Assembly (NCBI GenBank): GCA_041305345.1
Contig: JBFYLP010000005.1
Coordinates: 1-64,000 of the forward strand
Direction: 5' to 3'
Source of the DNA: JACRGC01 sp041305345
Lineage (GTDB): Archaea > Micrarchaeota > Micrarchaeia > Norongarragalinales > SBBD01
Length of the DNA: 64,000 nt
A program made the translations under genes and the position numbers. How positions within the stretch are numbered: the stretch's first letter is position 1; each line of letters begins with the position of its first letter. This document shows positions 59,080 to 64,000 of this stretch, one piece after another. The notes under the pieces were generated by a model that saw nothing but the letters and a program-made list of their open reading frames with translations, made no database searches and was not told the origin of the DNA.

Positions 59080-60105
59080 TCATCGTTCCTTGGTGTTCGC
59101 GAATTTCAGCATGTTTTTCAAGGCGGCAGTTGCCTTCCCCCTAACCTTTCGGGGAATTTTGATTATCTGCCCCTTCGAGGGATTTTTCAGCGCCCCAAGA
59201 ATTCCCCGCAGGTCGTTGCGCTTCATATGGGGGCAGATGCCGCAGGAGGGAAGGAACTCCTTATCGGGAAAATCCACCTTCATCTTGTCCGAGAGCCCGC
59301 ATTCGGTCACGAGAAGGAACTGCTTCGCATCGGAGCCCTGCACATAACTTTGCATGTCGCCAGTTCCGCCCGCCAGGTCGGCAATTGCAACAACCGCAGG
59401 GGAGCATTCCGTATGCACAAGGACCTTCGCTTGCGGGAACCGCTTCCTGTATTCCCCCATTTTTTTTGCTGAAAACTCCTTGTGCACAATGCACAGCCCG
59501 TCCCACCCAATTATCTGCTTTTTTGTGAGAGCTGCGATATTCTGTGCCATGTATTTGTCCGGAAGGAAGATGATTTTTTCCTGGGGGAGCGCTTCAATGA
59601 TTTTTAGTGCGTTGCTTGAAGTGCAGACAACATCACACTCCGCCTTCACGTCAGCATACGTGTTTACGTAGCACACGACGGCTGCATCGGGATGCTCCCC
59701 CTTGAGCCTCCTCACGTCTAGGGCGCTTATCGATTCCGCAAGCGAGCAACCCGCATCGGGCGCGGGAAGCAGCACCTCCTTTTTCGGCGAGAGCAGCTTG
59801 GCGGTTTCGGCCATGAACCTAACTCCGCAGAAGATTATTCTTTTCGCATCGGTATTCGCCGCCTTGACCGAGAGGTAATATGAATCCCCAACGAAATCAG
59901 CGACCCCGAATATTATTTCCGGGAGCTGGTAGTTGTGCGCCAGGATGAGGGCATTCCTTTCCTTCTTCAATTTGTTGATCTCAAGCGTGAGGGGGGCGTA
60001 TAATCCGCACGTGCCAATGCCCCATCCCAGATTGGAAAGCTTCGCATGAAGGCGCTTTGCTTCGCGTTCAATTTCCACATTGCCAAATAATGCTTCCTTC
60101 GTCAT
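59080..60105 (-). CDS. nadA: quinolinate synthase NadA
   Basis: A 341-residue protein with NALILAHNYQLPEI, FCGVRFMAETAKLLSPKKEVLLP (first cluster Cys), LVHTECSPAVVAIAD (second Cys) and PSCGICPHMKRNDL (third), the three ligands of the 4Fe-4S cluster. It condenses iminoaspartate with DHAP to quinolinate; DHAP comes from TpiA's pool. The ATG at 60105 follows GAGGGG; upstream ATG/TTG at 60135/60141 are less likely. Encoded with nadB; nadC is not in the window. Confidence 0.95.
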   Translation of the reverse strand: MTKEALFGNVEIEREAKRLHAKLSNLGWGIGTCGLYAPLTLEINKLKKERNALILAHNYQLPEIIFGVADFVGDSYYLSVKAANTDAKRIIFCGVRFMAETAKLLSPKKEVLLPAPDAGCSLAESISALDVRRLKGEHPDAAVVCYVNTYADVKAECDVVCTSSNALKIIEALPQEKIIFLPDKYMAQNIAALTKKQIIGWDGLCIVHKEFSAKKMGEYRKRFPQAKVLVHTECSPAVVAIADLAGGTGDMQSYVQGSDAKQFLLVTECGLSDKMKVDFPDKEFLPSCGICPHMKRNDLRGILGALKNPSKGQIIKIPRKVRGKATAALKNMLKFANTKER

Positions 60106-60244
60106 CCCCTTCCCCTCGAAAATGGCCCCGGTCATCCGCAATTACCTTTTCGCCCGCCCGCATTTATATTGTTTTAGTTTTCGTTTGGGGCTGATTGTTT
60201 GGGGAGGAAATCCAATTAAATGCGGCCGTTCATTCAATTGGGAT

Positions 60245-60871
60245 ATGGGAGTCGGGAGATGGCCGCTTAAACGGTTGACCGAGGAAGGAAGGATACGTGT
60301 GGCGGGAAAGGGGCTAGACCATAAACACGGAGGGCTAGCCGCATACGTGCTAAACCTGCTCCTAAAGCAGCCTAGGGAAGAAAAAATGACCTTTTCAAAA
60401 CTGGAGGATCTCATCACAAGGGGCGGATTTGGGGAGGAGTACGATAACTACTACGACCTGAATTGCAAAAAACCAGGAGTTAAAAAAATACGCAGGGTAC
60501 GCGCTGCAATCATACACGCCGGCACCCAGCGGATGCAGGAGGAAGCGTGGGAGAGGGGCGGAAAAATCCCTCCGCTCCACTCCTTATTCACGAAACTTGG
60601 CATCACCGCCCTTCCAACCAAAGAGCGCGCAAAGCTGCTAAAGCAAGCACGCGCCTCAACCTTCCTTTGGCTCCTTCTTCAGCACTATCATGGTGCGGGC
60701 TTCCTTGAGCTGCGGCATCCAAGGGAAAAATACCGCGATACGGTGCTCGAAATATGGAGGGGCAAATACGTAATCCACCCCGAAACGGAAATCAGGCTGA
60801 AATACAAGCGCGCACTGAAAAAAGCGATCAAGAATTTTGTGGCAACCCAGGTCAAGGGTGAAAAGCCCTGA
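60245..60871 (+). CDS. hypothetical basic protein
   Basis: A 208-residue soluble, strongly basic protein (MGVGRWPLKRLTEEGRIRVA...), with helical segments and a Trp/His-rich middle (ASTFLWLLLQHYHGAGFLELRHP). It runs divergent from nadA. The start is uncertain because the upstream frame stays open to 60080 over the nadA start; the ATG at 60245 gives a compact product. No family recognised. Confidence 0.5.
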   Translation: MGVGRWPLKRLTEEGRIRVAGKGLDHKHGGLAAYVLNLLLKQPREEKMTFSKLEDLITRGGFGEEYDNYYDLNCKKPGVKKIRRVRAAIIHAGTQRMQEEAWERGGKIPPLHSLFTKLGITALPTKERAKLLKQARASTFLWLLLQHYHGAGFLELRHPREKYRDTVLEIWRGKYVIHPETEIRLKYKRALKKAIKNFVATQVKGEKP

Positions 60872-60919
60872 AAGCTGGATTTTAATATGTGACTGCGCTT
60901 GGTTATTGGGGGGGTTGTA

Positions 60920-61510
60920 GTGGAGCATTTCATCCTGCAAAAGGCGGAGTATCATAAGCTTATTCCCGAGGAGGACCAGTTCCTTTACCCGATAATTTTC
61001 CAAACGCCCTTGCTAAGTGCGCGCTACATCGGGAAGGTTGCGGAACTGCGGGTAAGGGAGAGGAAGGAGAAGTTTGGAGGAATGCTCTTTGGCGTTTCCG
61101 ACGTGCCGCTAATCGACCATTTCAAGATTTACTTCCGGCATTCGCTCGACGTTTTGAATGCATCCGCATTGCCCTTCGATGAGACGGAGCAGGAATGGCT
61201 CGAGGCGCATCTGCTTGGCCCAAGGCGCATTTCCGGGATCAAGTACTTCTCGAAGCCCGGGGAGCCGCCCTACTATCTGCTGCTTTCGGAGCAGGGCGAT
61301 TTCCTGGTTTTTAGCAGCTGCAGTGAAAGCGAGCTGGAGGATTTGCCGCAAATCAATTACAACAAGATCATCACGAATGAGGCAATTGAGCAGCTCGTAT
61401 CATTCCTTAAAAGCAACCTGCCAAAAAAGCTCCAACACAGGAAGAAGGGGCAAAGGCAGCAGGTCCCATTCGAGCAGAAGCTGAAGCAGATGAGGATCTC
61501 GAAGTTCTGA
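60920..61510 (+). CDS. hypothetical protein
   Basis: A 196-residue soluble alpha/beta protein (MEHFILQKAEYHKLIPEEDQ...) ending in a basic tail (LQHRKKGQRQQVPFEQKLKQM). A GTG start at 60920 after a G-rich stretch is chosen; a TTG at 60899 is in frame. Not recognised. Confidence 0.5.
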   Translation: MEHFILQKAEYHKLIPEEDQFLYPIIFQTPLLSARYIGKVAELRVRERKEKFGGMLFGVSDVPLIDHFKIYFRHSLDVLNASALPFDETEQEWLEAHLLGPRRISGIKYFSKPGEPPYYLLLSEQGDFLVFSSCSESELEDLPQINYNKIITNEAIEQLVSFLKSNLPKKLQHRKKGQRQQVPFEQKLKQMRISKF

Positions 61511-61574
61511 TTTTAATAATATGGGAATTGGGGGATGAAGCTATCCCTATTGCCATAAAATAAAAAGGGGAAAA

Positions 61575-61940
61575 TCAACCTTTGCGCTTCTTTACGATCT
61601 TGACGTTCGCGGGGGTCAGGAGGATCTTGTCCTCATCGATCCTTGCGATGTCGCCGTTTATCCCGTGAACGAAAGAGCGCAGCTCCCCAACGACCTGCTT
61701 TAGCTTTGCTGGGTTGCGCATTATCGGTGAAAAATTGAGGAGCACATGGTTTCGGTTTTGCAGCTCGTCCTTCACTATCGCAACGTCGCTGTCGTTTTGC
61801 AATGCAATAGGCTTGACGTAGTAGTCAGCGGACTTGTGCATCACGTCCACGTCCTCCGCTTCAGCAGCGGACATGAATTCCTCGACGTTGATGTCCTTGG
61901 TAAAGCCAAGTGCCTTGCTCAGAGAAGAGAAGATTCCCAT
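61575..61940 (-). CDS. sepF: archaeal cell-division protein SepF
   Basis: A 121-residue protein: N-terminal amphipathic membrane-targeting helix MGIFSSLSKALGFTK, then the SepF core (YYVKPIALQNDSDVAIVKDELQNRNHVLLNFSPIMRNPAKLKQVVGELRSFVHGINGDIARIDEDKILLTPANVKIV). SepF anchors FtsZ to the membrane in many archaea. GGTGAG lies six bases before the ATG at 61940. Confidence 0.92.
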   Translation of the reverse strand: MGIFSSLSKALGFTKDINVEEFMSAAEAEDVDVMHKSADYYVKPIALQNDSDVAIVKDELQNRNHVLLNFSPIMRNPAKLKQVVGELRSFVHGINGDIARIDEDKILLTPANVKIVKKRKG

Positions 61941-62323
61941 AAGTCTCACCCAAACAGTAGAATTACGGAATGTTTAATGCACGATGTATTTTTAAGCTTT
62001 ATTAAAAAGGCAGCGCAACATCCGCATAATTATGGGGGGAACAAGCGTATTTATGGATTAGGATCATAAGAAGGCGCGATTGCCGGATTTGGGAACGGAG
62101 GCGAAGGGCCTGATTTTAAGGAATTTGGCAAGGACGGATGCAGCAGGCATTACAAAGTTCTAGGAATCGCGGCCTTTTGCCGGAATTCGTCGATTTTGGT
62201 CTTGGCAGCCAGCTGTTCATCAAAGGGTTCATCGCCACTTGACGAAAGCTTTTTAAATATTCGTTGTTAAAAATGTAATCTCGAAGTTGGGCCTATTACA
62301 TCCTGTAGCTATTGGTCGATAAG
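61941..62323. other. 383-base gap before rpoH
   Basis: Contains the SepF promoter (CTTAAAAATACA on minus near 61990) and the rpoH promoter (GCTTTTTAAATATTC, 62246-62260). On the minus strand 62150-62262 reads as a coding-like stretch (SSSGDEPFDEQLAAKTKIDE and following) ending in TAA but without a start codon; it may be a gene remnant. No other gene seen. Confidence 0.4.
62246..62260 (+). promoter_or_regulatory. TATA box of the rpoH-rpoB operon
   Basis: CTTTTTAAATATTC, a strong TATA, about 65-75 bases before the rpoH start. Confidence 0.55.
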
Positions 62324-62557
62324 ATGGATTCTAATTTTAGCCATATCTTTCTGCCGCGGCATTCCATTGCCACCGAGGACGAGGTGCAGGAAATGCTCGG
62401 AAAATACAAGATCACGAAGGAACGGCTTCCTGTGATCAGGTCTGATGACCCTTCAGCGAAAGCGCTCCAAGCAAAGGCAGGGGATGTCGTCAAGATAATT
62501 AGGAATTCGCAAATTACGAATAGGGAGGAGCTATACTATAGGTTAGTGATCGATTAA
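62324..62557 (+). CDS. rpoH: DNA-directed RNA polymerase subunit H (Rpo5)
   Basis: A 77-residue subunit H: IFLPRHSIATEDEVQEMLGKYKITKERLPVIRSDDPSAKALQAKAGDVVKIIRNSQITNREELYYRLVI. Normal length. An in-frame TTG at 62312 adds four residues. RpoB starts immediately after the stop, the standard archaeal H-B order. Confidence 0.95.
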   Translation: MDSNFSHIFLPRHSIATEDEVQEMLGKYKITKERLPVIRSDDPSAKALQAKAGDVVKIIRNSQITNREELYYRLVID

Positions 62558-64000
62558 ATGGAAAACGGGGAGCTTACAAAGCACTATCTGCAGGAAACAT
62601 CGATGATGAAGCAGTTCATCGACTCCTACAACGGATTCATGGAAAAGGGGCTGCAGGAAGTGGTCCTTTCCCAGGGCACGATCGAGCCGCAGGTGGAGAA
62701 CCTGGTGCTCAAACTGGGGAAGATCTCCGTGGGGCAGCCCTCGATTACCGAGGCGGACGGCACCCGGAGGGTGCTCTACCCGCAGGAGGCAAGGCTTAGG
62801 GACCTTAGCTATACGGCTCCGCTGTTCCTTGAAATAACACCCCTGTTTTCCGGGAGCGAGGGCAGGACTGAAACGGTTTTCATTGGCGAAATACCAATAA
62901 TGCTGAAATCGAAGGCGTGCTACCTCTCGCAGATGAACCGTGACGAGCTCACCGCTGCGGGGGAGGATCCGCAGGATCCCGGCGGGTACTTCATAATCAA
63001 CGGCACCGAGAAGGCGCTTATCAGCATCGAGGATTTGGCGCCGAATAGGATATTCGTTTCGAGGGAGAAGGAAAAGCAGCTCATACAGGCAAAGGTGTTC
63101 TCGACAAGGCTGGGCTTTCGGGGAAGGATCACTGTTGATCGGACGAGGGAAGGAAGGCTTTCGGTCACGCTGCCATCATTCAACAAATCAATCGAGCTCC
63201 TCGTGCTGCTAAAAGCGCTCGCGCTGGATAGGCAGGATAAGATTTTTGCCGCATTCCCGGAATCGCCCGACATCCAAAACGACCTGCTGCTCAATTGGGA
63301 GGCCGATTCGGACATAAAGACAAGGAGGGACGCGCTTGAAGCAATAGGAAAGCGCGCTGCGCCGGGCCAGCCCGTAGATTACCAATTGAAGCGTGCAGAG
63401 CTGCTAATAGACAGGTACCTGCTTCCCCACATCGGCGTTGAGGAGAAGGATCGGCTCGCAAAGGGATACTACTTATGCAGGATGGCGGAAAGGGCGATCC
63501 TGACCGCTTACCGGAAGAGGAAGCCCGAGGACAAGGACCATTATGCTAACAAGCGCATCAAGATCGCTGGCAAATTGATGGAGGAGCTTTTCAGGTACGC
63601 ATTCCAATTCTTCGTGAAGGACGTCGCCTACCAGCTTGAGAGGGCGAACATCCGTAGGAGGAAGATGACGCTTTTTACCATCGTAAGGCCAGATGCCTTA
63701 ACTGAAAGGATAAAATACTCGATGGCAACAGGCAACTGGATGGGCGGCCACACCGGCGTATGCCAGCCGCTTGACAGGTATAATTTCGTCTCATCCATCG
63801 CATTCATGCGCAGGGTGATTTCGCCCCTTGCAAAAAAGCACCCGCACCACAAGGCAAGGGATCTGCACGGCACCCACTTTGGTAGGCTCGACCCGAACGA
63901 AACGCCCGAAGGGCCAAACTGCGGGCTCATCAAGTCACTGTCATTATTCTGCGAGATCACTCCCGGTGGCGCTGACGAGAAGCCAATTGAGAAGGCATTG
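62558..64000 (+). CDS. rpoB: DNA-directed RNA polymerase subunit B (Rpo2), partial
   Basis: The first 481 codons of subunit B run to the window edge. Visible: protrusion/lobe (QMNRDELTAAGEDPQDPGGYFIINGTEKALISIEDLAPNRIFV) and the start of the fork region (RDLHGTHFGRLDPNETPEGPNCGLIKSL), ending in CEITPGGADEKPIEKAL. Whether the gene is split into B'' and B' cannot be seen here. One base after the rpoH stop. Confidence 0.97.
   Translation, partial: MENGELTKHYLQETSMMKQFIDSYNGFMEKGLQEVVLSQGTIEPQVENLVLKLGKISVGQPSITEADGTRRVLYPQEARLRDLSYTAPLFLEITPLFSGSEGRTETVFIGEIPIMLKSKACYLSQMNRDELTAAGEDPQDPGGYFIINGTEKALISIEDLAPNRIFVSREKEKQLIQAKVFSTRLGFRGRITVDRTREGRLSVTLPSFNKSIELLVLLKALALDRQDKIFAAFPESPDIQNDLLLNWEADSDIKTRRDALEAIGKRAAPGQPVDYQLKRAELLIDRYLLPHIGVEEKDRLAKGYYLCRMAERAILTAYRKRKPEDKDHYANKRIKIAGKLMEELFRYAFQFFVKDVAYQLERANIRRRKMTLFTIVRPDALTERIKYSMATGNWMGGHTGVCQPLDRYNFVSSIAFMRRVISPLAKKHPHHKARDLHGTHFGRLDPNETPEGPNCGLIKSLSLFCEITPGGADEKPIEKAL

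Overview
The window is a gene-dense piece of an archaeal chromosome. Evidence: archaeal-type ribosomal proteins (L44e, S27e, L30e, L15e, L18e, L7Ae, S28e, L24e), RNA polymerase subunits RpoD, RpoN, RpoH and RpoB, aIF2-alpha, Nop10, GINS, Hjc, aNusA, RNase P p30, archaeal class III (type IV pilin) signal peptides, TATA-box promoters, and GGTGA/GAGGTG ribosome binding sites that match the ATCACCTC end of the 16S gene. Small genes, unlinked 5S RNA, very intron-rich tRNAs and moderate rRNA GC suggest a mesophilic DPANN lineage (Micrarchaeota/Diapherotrites-like). This placement is inferred; I could not build a tree.

Layout. 1-533: two small pilin-like genes. 737-1704: HEPN/MNT toxin-antitoxin pair. 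2137-8691: Lon-like membrane protease, FKBP, SPFH protein, GINS and two Cys-rich membrane paralogues. 8799-11066: L44e-S27e-aIF2alpha-Nop10-PAC2 translation operon. 11081-12675: Hjc, archease, Bud32. 12795-18403: an island of small, bacterial-looking membrane/stress proteins with a 21-bp operator-like palindrome in front of three transcription units. 18580-20415: L30e-NusA-S12-S7 on the minus strand. 21255-22631: L15e and RNase P p30. 23158-28564: S13-S4-S11-RpoD-L18e-L13-S9-RpoN cluster with tRNA-Ser, tRNA-Leu and tRNA-Pro. 29684-29930: tRNA-Gly. 30906-37233: rRNA operon (16S, tRNA-Ala, a small ORF, 23S) with processing stems and stacked terminator-like hairpins. 38098-39186: L7Ae-S28e-L24e. 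39322-45336: membrane proteins, NAC, RtcA, TpiA. 45461-56558: a type IV pilus (Tad/archaellum-like) locus with ATPase, two platform proteins and several pilins or pseudopilins. 56696-61940: RAD55/KaiC-like ATPase, NadB, NadA, SepF. 62324-64000: RpoH and the start of RpoB.

The most striking content is RNA-level. All five tRNA genes carry an intron in the T arm (position 59/60 in three, 58/59 in one, 53/54 in one), most with a recognisable bulge-helix-bulge (BHB); four carry a second intron in the anticodon or D loop. The 23S gene has a 199-nt intron-like insertion inside a universally conserved segment, and the 16S gene has a 45-nt insertion bounded by a perfect 12-bp inverted repeat. A roughly 55-nt sequence recurs inside two of the T-loop introns and again downstream of a RAD55-like gene. 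There, and at the archease gene, the end of the coding sequence is duplicated in a partly recoded form around a short insert. Together these look like traces of small mobile elements that target stable-RNA genes and gene ends.
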